Shown here piece after piece: positions 33,151-43,984 of a stretch of 64,000 nt of DNA. The stretch lies in assembly GCA_026168455.1 (NCBI GenBank), contig CM047429.1:10580643-10644642 (forward strand), written 5' to 3'. Below the pieces are notes generated by a model. The model was not told the origin of the DNA. It saw only the letters and a list, made by a program, of their open reading frames with translations, and did not search any database. The position numbers and the translations under genes were made by a program. Numbering within the stretch: position 1 is the stretch's first letter; each line of letters opens with the position of its first letter. Source of the stretch: Theocolax elegans (Eukaryota; Arthropoda; Insecta; Hymenoptera; Cerocephalidae).

Positions 33151-34218
33151 GAATTAAACTTGTCTGGATATCCTTTCCAGTTAACGAAATACTCTTTTGA
33201 ACGACCTGTACCTCTGGTGCGTAAAATTTTCAGTACCTCAAACGAAGCTGTATTGAGATCCTTGCGGACTCTACTCAATTCCTCTGCGTAAAAGCAACCA
33301 TCTATGTCTTCTTCCGAAAGATCTTGCAAAAAATAGACTGGTGGTTGTCGTGTGGTTGAAATTCGAACTATTTTAAAAATCTCTAAAGTCCATCCACTCT
33401 TGTAAACTTTGTCAAAGACAGTTCTGGCACGACTGACGCGCACTAACTCACCGACTTTGAATGTGGGCCTTCGATTCGATGCGCCATTTCCATATCGTTG
33501 TTGTAAATTTTCCCGCGCTTTATTTACATTATATAAGGTTACGGATGCTGGTGTCATTTTTGTCGCAGAATGTTTACTCTGATTATAACCATGTACAATA
33601 TTCTGTAAAACATCGATGTATCTTCGTGTATTTTTGTAAGTGAAGTAGCGCCAAACTCGCTCCTTGATTGTCCGTATCAATCTCTCTGCAATAGCAGCCT
33701 TTGTATCTGGACTTCGTGCTACTCTGTGGGCAATATTGTTGGCGTGTAAAACTTGTTGCATTTCGTGTCCGACAAATTCTTCTCCCTTATCCGTTTGTAA
33801 GCAAATTGGTTTACGTCCGTTACTTCTCGATAATATGTAGGAAAAGGCGTCTGCAGTTTTCATGGAAGTCTTTTCCTTTATTGGTTCCAACCAACTATAC
33901 TTACTCAAAACATCAACAACAATCAAAATGTAGCTGTAGCCATCGTTGTAGGTTTTTAAAGATCTTAAATCCATCAAATCAGCCTTCCAGACGTCATCCA
34001 AGTTACGTACATTATAACTACGACGTGGGAATCGCAGTCTAACTGTACGATGTAAATTATAAGCATCTTGACTCTCGAGCCATTCGGTAACACTTTTGCG
34101 ATTGACTTTGTTTTTTTTTTGTACGGGCGGCGTGGAAAAGTTTATTAATGCTAGTATAAGCTGCTGGATTAGGAGGTGAGTAGTAAATATCGCTAAATCT
34201 TCTATTTTTCCTATTCAT
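33117..34218 (-). pseudogene. Polinton DDE integrase with C-terminal chromodomain, frameshift in an A run
   Basis: The main frame 33117-34001 gives a retroviral-type integrase core: KADLMDLR (first Asp), LQTDKGEEFVG (second Asp), AAIAERLIRTIKERV (Glu). It is followed by a beta-rich segment (FKVGELVRVSR) and a chromodomain at the end (ILRTRGTGRSKEYFVNWKGY, WVKASQLSEK). The frame stays open upstream of 34001 to a run of ten A on the coding strand at about 34111-34120. Beyond that, a start Met at 34216-34218 lies in a different frame, so the run has probably gained or lost a base. The enzyme would insert the element and make the 6-bp duplication seen. Confidence 0.82.
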
Positions 34219-34229
34219 TGCGTATTACA

Positions 34230-34781
34230 TTACTCTTTTAAATTTTTCTTACTGCGTTCTTTAGAGACACTTTTCACCAAATCTCTAGTTTTACCAATCT
34301 TTGATGATTTATCAATTTTTTTCTTCTTCTTCGTCTTTCTCTTCAATGCGTTCTTGATACGGGAGAAGAATTTTTCAAAAGTTATTTTACTAACCATGCA
34401 ACAAGCTGTCATCATGGCTAATGTTCGTTCGTCCGCGGATGTTTCGTCAGAGAGCATTCGGGAAAATGCATATTCAGCTAAAATACGATCAGCTTTACGT
34501 CTATCTCCATTTTTATCACCATAAACTAAATCATGTTCAAGACATGCGTCATCCAATGGATTAATACCACGTTCACCTCGTTCGATGCGTTCGGCTAGTT
34601 TTGTACCTGGACCACAAAATCGGTATCCAGGCACGTGCATTTCGAAAGGTAGTAGATCAATCAATCCATCTAGCGCGCTATTTTTCACTCGATTTTGTCC
34701 GTTTTCTCCTTTGTCTTGCTTCTCATGTTCGGTTATTTCGGTTTCTGGATTGGGCTGAATTTTCCACTCAGTCGTCGCCAT
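34230..34781 (-). CDS. Polinton phospholipase A2-like protein
   Basis: A 183-residue protein. After a charged N-terminus comes PGYRFCGPGTKLAERIERGE (calcium-loop-like, near residue 51) and INPLDDACLEHDLVYGD near 73. The C-x-x-H-D core is the catalytic His-Asp pair of the PLA2 fold. The same domain occurs in the N-terminus of parvovirus VP1, where it opens endosomal membranes. The C-terminal third is lysine/arginine rich. The gene starts inside the end of the 329-codon gene (49-base overlap) and stops 12 bases before the integrase start. A membrane-active role during a virus-like phase is inferred. Confidence 0.75.
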   Translation of the reverse strand: MATTEWKIQPNPETEITEHEKQDKGENGQNRVKNSALDGLIDLLPFEMHVPGYRFCGPGTKLAERIERGERGINPLDDACLEHDLVYGDKNGDRRKADRILAEYAFSRMLSDETSADERTLAMMTACCMVSKITFEKFFSRIKNALKRKTKKKKKIDKSSKIGKTRDLVKSVSKERSKKNLKE

Positions 34782-35722
34782 GATGTGATGTCACTATTAC
34801 TCGCACCAATTTTTTTCTTCTTTTTTGTTCCGGTTTCACCTTTGGTGGTTGATGTTTTCCGTTTAAATAATTGCAACGATATACTCGAATCACTTTCGTC
34901 AGCGGCACTGGTCTCAGTACTACTGCTGGCGATCTCGTTCTGAGAACTGTTTGCCTGTTTTATATTGCCAATATCGTGTCGAGGTATTTGAAATCGACTA
35001 CCAGTGACATCTGGTGAAGAATGATAAGGTGGTATCATATGGGATCCATCAGCACCAATATCCAACACACTTTTCCAAACGCGGTTATTGCCAATGTATT
35101 CGCGTGGCACAAAGCATTCACGAAGAGCCACTGCAAATTGAACGTGTCCTGGAGGTGGAGAACCTTTTTTATTGCTCATAGCATCGTTGATCAGATCGAT
35201 CATATTCGCCCCGTGTATGCGAACACCACCTATCGCCAATACACCATTTGAGTCCCATCCTACATTACCGCTAACTCGCAATTTACGTAATAACTGTGCT
35301 GCCTTCTGTCGGAACTTTCTAGGTACACTCTCGATTATAGACGCATCAACTCGATCTTCCTTTTCGTCTCGTCGTGACTCATTGTTGTCCCCCAAGTCTA
35401 CAACGCTATTATTATCTACTTCATCGTAATGGTTTTTCTGAATATCATCATTATCCCTTTTATCTCTGACCTTATCGTAGCTATGGGCATCCTTAAAATG
35501 GAGGTAACGTTGCAACACAGAGCTGTAGCGTGCCCACTTTTCTCGCTCAGTTTGTCCACTAATTGAGTTTAGTATATTGTTCATTTCAGCATCTAGCCTC
35601 GTCATTGGGGTACCGGGCGTATGAACCGTCTTTAATATTGAATTATTAGCATTCGTGAGTGCACTCTGCAGTTGTTCAACACTTTCGTTCGATACAAGCA
35701 CCATTTTGCGTGCGTGCTCCAT
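34733..35722 (-). CDS. Conserved Polinton protein, 329 residues, unknown role
   Basis: Opens MEHARKMVLVSNE, a start I recognise from Polinton-linked proteins. An acidic, low-complexity linker (about residues 85-130) is followed by a compact conserved block with GNVGWDSNGVLAIGGVRI, GANMIDLINDAM and PPGHVQFAVALRE (about 150-210). A serine-rich and lysine-rich end follows. It begins two bases after the stop of the upstream 116-codon gene. It is seen often beside capsid genes, but no function is established; a virion component or scaffold is possible. Confidence 0.65.
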   Translation of the reverse strand: MEHARKMVLVSNESVEQLQSALTNANNSILKTVHTPGTPMTRLDAEMNNILNSISGQTEREKWARYSSVLQRYLHFKDAHSYDKVRDKRDNDDIQKNHYDEVDNNSVVDLGDNNESRRDEKEDRVDASIIESVPRKFRQKAAQLLRKLRVSGNVGWDSNGVLAIGGVRIHGANMIDLINDAMSNKKGSPPPGHVQFAVALRECFVPREYIGNNRVWKSVLDIGADGSHMIPPYHSSPDVTGSRFQIPRHDIGNIKQANSSQNEIASSSTETSAADESDSSISLQLFKRKTSTTKGETGTKKKKKIGASNSDITSWRRLSGKFSPIQKPK

Positions 35723-35724
35723 GT

Positions 35725-36075
35725 TTACTTACTAATTATATTGGCCAACAAAGTACCGACTATAGGAGCTAATAAAGCTGGTAAAAAACCACCGTGTTGA
35801 ACTATGATCTTTTTTTTCTTCGTCAGGCTCACTCGAGGTTCGGCTAATTTCCGCAGAGTTTTTGCGTGCTTGCGTAAACGTGACTTGTGAAACCTCTCTA
35901 GTGGTACGTTACCAATCAGTACGTTCAAGGCACACTCGCAAATATAGCGCACTATTCGCGAATCGGCCGTTTGCAACAGCGCTTTTCGTTGCTTACTATT
36001 TAAATGGAAAAGCGCCTTTAAAATAACTGCGTCGTTGCGGGCAAAAAGCCGTCTCTTGTTAGACCGTTCCATCAC
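35725..36075 (-). CDS. Polinton pX-like small basic protein with hydrophobic tail
   Basis: A 116-residue protein with a basic, arginine-rich first part and a hydrophobic end GGFLPALLAPIVGTLLANII. The GGFLPAL-type segment resembles the end of adenovirus core protein pX (mu precursor). Its start overlaps the ATPase stop by four bases (36072-36075). A role in packaging or membrane contact is inferred from the resemblance only. Confidence 0.65.
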   Translation of the reverse strand: MMERSNKRRLFARNDAVILKALFHLNSKQRKALLQTADSRIVRYICECALNVLIGNVPLERFHKSRLRKHAKTLRKLAEPRVSLTKKKKIIVQHGGFLPALLAPIVGTLLANIISK

Positions 36076-36800
36076 AGTGTGACAACTGGTACCAAATTTG
36101 ATGTATCTCCACCTTTTATCTTTTTATTACGTGACACGTAGACGTAGTGGAATTTATCATCCGGGAAAATACATGTGCGAAATCTACAATTGTCCGGAGT
36201 ATTTTGCTTTAGATCGAGCAAAAGATATCCGTATGGTCTAGAGGTAGAGTCCCAGTAAGCCTCTTGTAGAAATCGTGGATCCTCTGGACACAGTTGACGC
36301 GAAAGATGTTGTATTTGCGATCGATCGCGCAAATTTCTAAATATAACAATGTATTGTGCGTTGAGAGATATATCGCGTTGTCCTCTACCTTGATGGAACA
36401 CGTTTTGTGTGATGAATACCACTGAAAGTGAGTGATGATGCGACGCCTTCGAAAAAATGTCTACTATGCTTGCACTAGATGACGATTCACGCATTAAATC
36501 GTCAATTATAATAAGTTTAGGTTTAGGATCACCGGACCAGTCGCTAGTTTGCGGAAGACCCTCGCGAAATTCCACTTTCTTCCCTTGGAAATCCTTGTAA
36601 CCCGATTGCCACTCTGCGTAGTAGAAAATGATGCGATCGATAGCTGTATCACACATATAATCCAGATCTTTAAGAAACTTTTTGACAAAGACTGTTTTAC
36701 CACATCCCGTGGGACCACACAGCATGGACGTGAATGGATGTTTCCAGCGTGTATCCATAACTGGAACTGACATCAGTACCAGCGTTTCATTCGTACACAC
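36072..36800 (-). CDS. Polinton A32-type packaging ATPase
   Basis: A 242-residue P-loop ATPase of the FtsK/HerA-related A32 group, which pumps DNA into capsids in related viruses. Walker A is MLCGPTGCGKTVFVKKF near residue 30. Walker B is KLIIIDDLM near 97. A sensor-like VVFITQNVFHQG follows near 127, then RNLRDRSQIQHLSRQL. It is intact from Met 36800. It sits between the 98-residue protein and pX-like genes. Confidence 0.88.
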   Translation of the reverse strand: MCTNETLVLMSVPVMDTRWKHPFTSMLCGPTGCGKTVFVKKFLKDLDYMCDTAIDRIIFYYAEWQSGYKDFQGKKVEFREGLPQTSDWSGDPKPKLIIIDDLMRESSSSASIVDIFSKASHHHSLSVVFITQNVFHQGRGQRDISLNAQYIVIFRNLRDRSQIQHLSRQLCPEDPRFLQEAYWDSTSRPYGYLLLDLKQNTPDNCRFRTCIFPDDKFHYVYVSRNKKIKGGDTSNLVPVVTL

Positions 36801-37001
36801 CGTTGCTTTTTTGTGCAGCTAGAGGACCTAATGATTATTGGTAATGTTTGTGGCAATACTAACACTATCCTGCTATCAACCAATCAGCTTAAATATGGTT
36901 TAACGCCACCTAGGGATTAGAAGGATAAACTTATTACTAAAAATAAATACACAATTTTTGGTCTTTTTGATTTTATTTCCGTATTTAATTTTACAGAGTC
37001 T

Positions 37002-37298
37002 TCAGGTTGTAAATTCAATGGCATTATTCCCTTTATAATTTAAGAACAATTGTAATTTATTAGCTTTTTCCGCTATATTTTCAAAAAACTTTGAATCGTT
37101 TATGAGAGCCGCGGACACACGTGAAGGAAGAAATATCTGAAACTCGTCGTCTAGAGTTGCCACAATTTTTGATCCATAACGTGTCTTGACAGTTTTAAAC
37201 GCCGTCACCATGTGGTGATGATTCATCTCCAACTCCGAGATCTTTTTGGTAGGTAGATAGCCACCACTAGCAATTTTATTGAGAGTTTCCAAATCCAT
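37002..37298 (-). CDS. Small conserved Polinton protein, possible OB-fold
   Basis: A 98-residue protein with GGYLPTKKISELE near residue 12, then MVTAFKTVKTRYGSKIVATLDDEFQIFLPSRV. The alternating beta pattern and the KTRYGSKI...LDDEFQIFLP spacing are suggestive of an OB-fold nucleic-acid binder that could help protein-primed replication. The fold is inferred from pattern only. It lies alone between the ATPase and the polymerase with spacers of about 200 and 330 bases in which I see nothing else. Confidence 0.55.
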   Translation of the reverse strand: MDLETLNKIASGGYLPTKKISELEMNHHHMVTAFKTVKTRYGSKIVATLDDEFQIFLPSRVSAALINDSKFFENIAEKANKLQLFLNYKGNNAIEFTT

Positions 37299-37632
37299 CT
37301 TAAAATATTACATAAACTTTACATTTTAAATTTACAAAGTATGAATAACGATAATGACGCTATTGAGAGGTGTACGTACTTCTTTTATAGAGAACGACAC
37401 AAATCGTGAAACTATACAACTGGTTGAAGAGCTTATAGTACTACACCTCATCGGTTAAGACCGTTCTCTTATATATTGTAACGTTTAAGTAAATTTTACC
37501 CCCTCCAAACAACGTAATCTCTTTGGAAGTGGAAACGGTAGAACTTGTGACACCTATCAGCTAGGTGGGGTGTGCAAGAGGTATCAAATAACCGCTGCAT
37601 TTCCTGCTACGTAGTCTTATAGAATAGCTCGA

Positions 37633-39423
37633 CTAATCAATCTTATATCCGTATGGGTAGTTTTTGTTGAGCGATGTAAATCTCCGTTTACTGTACACAG
37701 TTTTACATGTTTTCGTCTCATGTTGTGTAATGACGTCGTGAAATATGGTTCTCCGTATAGTCGAATTGTTCACCGCTATTTCCGTCTCTGGTGAAGATAT
37801 CATCTTACGAATCGTCGAAAAATTAATTAGCTGACTGTTGGCATAATGAAGTCGAAAACCTTTTATCTTACATATACACTCCTCTTCACCATTTGATTTT
37901 CTGCACTTGTAAGCGTAAAATTTAGGTCCACCTGACAAAAACGTCGTTATGTAAGTACTGGGACCCATAGCAGCCAGTTCATCGGTCAAACTACCAAGTG
38001 ACGTACCAATTGGTAATTCTACTTCACCATCTTTGCTAACATAAAACACTGAATCTGTATCGTAATATAGAACTCGAGGTCCTAAAGTATGTAAATACTC
38101 GAACAGTTCGAGACGCGCTTGTGCTGTTGTAAATGCTGCAAGTACGACATTTCCTATTGTCGGTGATACCGAGGCTACCTTGGCCTCCTCTCGGTACACC
38201 CAATTCACGTACAAAGTATCGTCGTTGACTGGTACTATACCGTTCACTTCTATCTCACTGCTATTGAGTAAATTCATCGGAGTTTCTGCATTATTTATCA
38301 CACACGTTTTTGTCAAATTATCACGTTGTCCAAATTTACCCCATAGGGAATTTAGACAAAGTTTTGCCACAGATCGTAGTCCCGCATTAAGATTTATGTC
38401 ATCTTTTGTTAGTCGTATCCCTTCATCACGCTCCAATTCTCTAATGTACCGATCTTTATCCTCTTCGGTGATACAACACGGTGGATATCCTGATGCAGCA
38501 GTTTTTTGAGTGAAAAACTCATCAATATATTCGGCAAAAATACCACCCTTTTTTTCATGCTGGTTGTATTCCGTCATTTCATACTGCCAGATTTCATAGA
38601 CGGTTTCAATTATGTACCCCAGAGCAACAGCTGATTTTACTTCTTCAGACACCCACGTTCCACACAGTATACGCTCCTTGGGATCTTCATGAGGGCAGTC
38701 ACTTTGTATCAATTGCTCACAGCATGTCCTACACAGAGGAAATATTAATTTTTCATGCATTTTTACCGGTAGTACGGGGTGATATAAATTTTGTGGCTGT
38801 AAAATGTCGCATACGATTAAACCGTTAACTTGAGAGATATCGTGAAGTGGTCCCATTAACTGTGTACACTCTTCTTGCCCAACGTAAATTTTTGGGTGAC
38901 CTATAGGAAACCTACCACGTTTACAAATGTATGGGTATAGAGAACACACGTCAACGTATCTGATCTTTTCTCCAATCTGACAATCATATATTTTGACCGT
39001 ATTATCAGTACGCCCGCCAAAAAATGCATCTCGTGGGTTAAGAGGTTTTCGCTTTATGTTCACTTCATTTTGATGAACAAAATTCTTAAGCTCCTCATTA
39101 TGTTCGATTTCCTTTTTGAATTCACACTCCCATTTTTCAATAACACAATAATTGGCGATTTTTAATTTATGACTGATTGCCAGTATCCTCTCGTATCTGG
39201 TATCCATTGACTCGCCGTTCGTCATAACAGTGTCTCTGTTTATTCGGTAACACCGAGGACAACCGTGCCAAAAACACCCGTGAAATTGAAGTACAATACC
39301 ACGATGATTGTCTTCATTGACACGTGGTGCACAGTAACCGTCAACCAGGATATTTTCCGATAGTCTCGTTTCTCGACACCGTCCTGCGTGATTAACATCT
39401 CGATGAAGCACACGTTGTTCCAT
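37633..39423 (-). pseudogene. Polinton protein-primed DNA polymerase B, polymerase domain
   Basis: A 596-codon frame with family B motifs: motif A YVDVCSLYPYICK near residue 155, motif B VAKLCLNSLWGKFGQR near 355, and motif C YYDTDSVFYVSKDG near 452. A CxxC...CC...C cluster (CRTCCEQL) precedes motif B. The GKFGQR and DTDS boxes are intact. The domain is separated from its exonuclease half (39449-41500) by at least one stop and two frame changes at about 39420-39455, where the residues linking both halves are scrambled. It should copy the element by protein priming, but not from this interrupted gene. Confidence 0.88.
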
Positions 39424-39448
39424 TCATGAAAGCTAGTTTAAGGCAATT

Positions 39449-41512
39449 TCAGACTGATTGTCTTGTAACCGGTAACCTTCCAATGGTACAATTCCTATTT
39501 GGTTTTTTTTTCAGAAATGTTTTTCTGAAAACTCGCATACAAGACGAAGCTATAGTTGTACACTCGGAAAATGGATCTACGCCAAATTTTATGAACATTT
39601 TCCGATAAGCCAAACACGCTAGTCTCAAAATCGTCACATCTTGTTTGCAATATTTTAAAAATTCATTTTGAAAATTAAAAATGTAACCACATTGTACTTG
39701 TTCCTTATACCATTTTAAAAATTTTTCTCGTTCATTGATACTCATAGTATCGGGTGAATACATTGCGAGAGGTGGTAGAGAACCTTCGTACGTCTGATTC
39801 TCCACTGTATTGAACAAATGTGGAAAAACACCTTTTTCCAATTCGGGTAGTCCATAGGCTTTGGGTAAACTACTCAGCGGCATGTGGAAGTAATTTAAAC
39901 TGTCGACAAATTTTGTTTGTAGAACTTCCATTAAAATAATTTTTGAACCGTTCATAACTACAGATGGTACGACTCGACCTTCGTTAAATTTTTCCACAAT
40001 ATATTTGAATATAAATTGTACGTCGAATCCTTGTGAGTTGTGTGCTTTGCAAACAACTTGTTGAAAATGTTTTCTCGGTGTTAACGCAAGATCGACTATC
40101 TGCCTTACTGGTTCGCGATTAAACACATACTCGCGAATGCCACACATCTCACATCTGACTGAAATGTCTTTTTCATCCAAACAGTATGTACACACTTGTT
40201 GCACCACACATAAATTTGGCACGTGTATTTTTCTATCCTCATCACCTAACACAGGTAAGGGTTGTTGAGTTTCAAAATCGTAGAAAAGAAACAAAATTGG
40301 TTTAGCACGTTGTGTATTTTTGATAGGTTGAACGTAACACAGATGTCTAACAGGCATTAGCGCTTTGCAAGTTTTACAAAATGACACTCCGCATACGTGT
40401 GTCTCTTTTCTGTTTATTATTTTAAAACAAATTTGACAAAGTTTAATATTATTACAAACACTGGAAGTTTTATTGTAAGATCCTGTTTTAGCATGGTTTT
40501 CCAAACATCTAATATCGAAGAATAGTCTGAAACAAGTGTTACACTTTTTAGGTTCTCCCGTTGTACTGCACGGTGGTGACAACATACACTTGTAGCACTT
40601 GTTGGAACATCGATGCTCTTCGGCGCGCCAATAACTTTTGTTGCATGGTATACAGTACCCCCCACTACCACTTGCTCCTACAAGATTAAGAATTGGTTGA
40701 TAATGATTTGTATGTTCGTAATACATTATTCGCAGTATGTGTGTTACCGCGTCGACAGATCGCGAACCATCGTATATCGGTGGGGTACCCCGTGCGAAAG
40801 ATGAAAAATTGTATACCACTGTCGCCGTAGCTCGAGTAGCAAAGAAATCTTGAAACTTTTGGATTTCCGCAAGACTACACCCTTGAATTGGTACTTGAAC
40901 GTTGGCCAAATTTAGAAGCTCTGTGGCAGCATTTCTTTGAGTTGCTCCTGCACTTGAACGAATCAAGTTCCAATATCTATGAAGTTCCCCTGTACGTATT
41001 TGGCCTCTGATAGCGTATGCGTAGGCAACAACCAAACTTCGTGGTAGGCACAAATTATCATTATTAGTAATTGTCAATATGGATTTTTTATTCACCGATT
41101 CTTCGGTTAAACGCACTCGTCCACGGCCCGCTACACCTCTAACAATAGCACAATTCACCGATAGTACCTCATTAACATTGAAATCATTAGCACTTTGTAC
41201 GGCACTGTATATCAACTCCCACAAGTCAGCAACGAGGAAATTTTGTATTGGTCTGAATGACAGCCAAAGAGGACCATGATTAAATTGTTCGGAATTAATT
41301 GTCACACCAATGAAATCTGTTGGTGCACTTCGTTCACAAAGATAGCCATGTAGATCTCGTATACAATCTTCTAACCATGCAGAAACATCAGTATTAGCTG
41401 GTGGTTGTGGGATCACCCCTCTGATTTCTCTCCCTTCATATCCAAAGCGTTGGTAGTAACGTTTCGTCTCCTTTTCAACAACAAACCGGGCGTATGGCAA
41501 TCCTTTATCAGA
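39449..41512 (-). pseudogene. Polinton protein-primed DNA polymerase B, zinc and exonuclease half
   Basis: An open frame from an acceptor-like TTTTTAG at about 41513 (first residues SDKGLPYARF) to 39449. Order: conserved N-terminal region, a Cys/His cluster (YCIPCNKSYW, HRCSNKCYKC, KKCNTC; about residues 285-340), then 3'-5' exonuclease motifs: Exo I FYDFET near 405, Exo II HNSQGFDVQF near 483, Exo III YCKQDV near 618. All proofreading carboxylates look present. There is no ATG near the start, so the N-terminus must come by splicing from small upstream exons. The tail frames out after TIGRLPV. Confidence 0.85.
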
Positions 41513-41563
41513 CTAAAAAGAACCACCTGTAAGATTATTCACATTTACGTATATATAAAAAAC

Positions 41564-42502
41564 TTACAATATAAAAATAACTTGATTCTTACGTTGTTGT
41601 TGTTCTTCTTCTTCTTCATCTGTACTAGTACTACTGTCAGTGGAAAAATCTATACTACTAGTGTTGCTACTGGTACTACTATCACTGTAATGTTTCCTTT
41701 TGCGGACCCCCACGTCAATTAAACCCATCAACTGAGTACTCACACGTTTAGCAGCTAAAAAAAACAACCAATTGAAATATATATCTTAGATAAAGAAACA
41801 ATATAAATGAAAAATTACATGCTGACAAGTATTTTCATCTCCTCGAGATGTTGATGGTATAGGTTGCTCTTGATCACACGCCAATATACATTTATCACCT
41901 TCGATATCACTCATCATTTGATTCATCCCTGATGAGGTATCAAAAACATATAAATTAAAATTACTTTTATTTACCAAGATATTTATAGTAAAAATCGAGA
42001 AACATCATGTATGAAAAAAAAATACTTACAAGTAAAATTATCTCCTCGAGATGTTGATGGTATAGGTTGTTGTTGATCACACGCCAGTATACATTTGTCA
42101 CCTTCAATATCACTCATCATTTGATTCATCACTGATAAATACAAAAATTACATTTATTTACCACGATTTTTATAGTCAAAATTTCTACTTACATTGACGA
42201 CGAAAAATTAATAGAGCTAAATGATGGTCTTGCTCATTCCGTTGTCTTATTGTACGCACAGCAATCAACAAGACATCCTGATTATTGAATAAACCAACGG
42301 TGAACATGTGATATGTTGTGTTTATCCCACAATGTAATAAAAGAAAATGTAACTTTTTACACAAAATATCTGCAGATAGGTGTATGAGATCCGATGACCA
42401 AATCTTACCACACATTGTGCGAATGTGTGGTTCTCGATCTTTAGCAATACTCAATGCATCCCGTAAAATTTTCGCTAAATGTGATGTACTAGCTCTAATC
42501 AT
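41564..42502 (-). CDS. Putative N-terminal exons of the Polinton polymerase B gene
   Basis: Exon 1 (42502 down to about 42194) starts at a good ATG and encodes MIRASTSHLAKILRDAL...FRRQ, ending at a TGTAAGTAG donor. Exon 2 (about 42134 to 42032) starts after TTTATCAG and encodes NQMMSDIEGDKCILACDQQQP...STSRGDN, with a TGTAAGTA donor. Exon 3 (about 41934 to 41820) starts after CCTCATCAG and is nearly the same sequence, so this exon is tandemly duplicated. Exon 4 (about 41757 to 41590) starts after TTTTTTTAG and is serine/acidic rich with STSTDEEEEE. The next acceptor opens the exonuclease half. The exact donor of exon 4 is unresolved. Joining to PolB is inferred from position and phase. Confidence 0.5.
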
Positions 42503-43796
42503 TATGATGTTAACGACTACGAAACTGTTTGCAAAAAACTGAAAAGAACCATTATGTGTAGTTCGTTAAATACTAACATGATACTCTCTATACGACGATT
42601 AGGGGGGGGGGGATGAGGAGAATAAGACTTCCATAATATCTGCTGACTCCTTTGTTCAAATGTCACACAATCAACAGTTACATTTTACCTTATTTACAAA
42701 AAAATTCCGCGAAAATTTGTTAGAAGTTATAAAAAGTATCAAATATTATAGAATATTCATACATTCTCCTCTATTTATGTAAACTATGTTGATACAGCAA
42801 TTTCAATATATTTACGACGAAACTTCGCGGTTTGTTAAAAATTATAAGAAGTATCAAATACTACACGACATTCATATTTCATACGTTGTTCTCTTTTTTG
42901 CAACCAGTGTTGATACAACAATTTCCAGAAAAAAAAAACAATATCTTTTACTTAGTAAAACCAGAAATTTACAAATTATACATTGATTTTAATGTAGTGC
43001 ATATGTACTGATACTCGATCGCAGACGTGTGCCGATCTGCGTGAAACCTGATCTCCCAGCTAATTACCGCCCCGAAAAATTCGTCAATTGTTCGTCGACT
43101 TTAATTTGTGGATTAAAAGTCGATAGGGGTGGCGAGAGGAGTCTATATACCAAAAATCACCACGATCGGATGATATTTGCGTTTATCGATATCTATCGAT
43201 CTATGCCGATAATCCGTCGATATCCACGATTTTTTTAAAATATTCAACTGTACACGGTGTGTAGAACAAAAAGTGTTAACAACTTTTTTCTTAATAACGA
43301 TTATTTACAATTATCCGTGAATAATTGTTTATACTATTTGGCATTTTGGCCAATAACTCGGTAAATATTGGAGATATCGGGAAAATAACCGAAAAATCAT
43401 TCTCTTACGAGAAGAGAATGTGCGCACTATGTTCAATATTCCGTCGCGACAATCAACAAATTCGAATTATTTAAACGTTATTCGATAACAAATTCATTCG
43501 AAGACGTGTGCCGTTCAGCGTGAAACCTGATCACCCGTCTTTATTTCAATGTTTTATTAGTACATATGTACTTACAAGTTTAATGTTTAGTATACACGAG
43601 TGTTTAAATCATCATTGTACTTTTTTTTAATCAGCACTTTTATTTCTCTAATAATGTCGTTTTTGTAGTTTAAAAACATATATCCGCTTACAATCCCACG
43701 TGTAAGAATTTCTTACCTCAGCGGAATGTATTATTTTATGTTTTATACTGGGGGGATCCTGACATAAAAAAAATGTCATTTGTCATAATGTGTATT
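42503..43796. other. Polinton right noncoding region
   Basis: Contains two diverged copies of an about 120-bp unit (about 42690-42800 and 42810-42930) sharing TTAGAAGTTATAA/TTAAAAATTATAA then AAGTATCAAATA and TTGATACARCAATTTC. Two 35-bp repeats at 43023 and 43501 share GACGTGTGCCG, GCGTGAAACCTGATC. A small hairpin CATTCTCTTACGAGAAGAGAATG lies near 43405. No conserved gene seen. Confidence 0.5.
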
Positions 43797-43882
43797 AAAG
43801 CAAATATACAGAGATTCAGTCGAGGCGCATCCACAGTCCCAGCATGCGCCTAATTCGTGCCGCGGATGTACTTTTATTTCCA

Positions 43883-43945
43883 ATGTTGAATAACTACGTT
43901 CAAATGTGCTCATCATCGTGCGCATCGTCGTCGTCTTCGTCGTCT

Positions 43946-43984
<39 letters not shown>

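Noticed and set aside
34108..34125. Programmed frameshift in the Polinton integrase
   Set aside because: A ten-base A run is also the likeliest sequencing or replication error and other genes in the element are broken; kept only as a lesser possibility.
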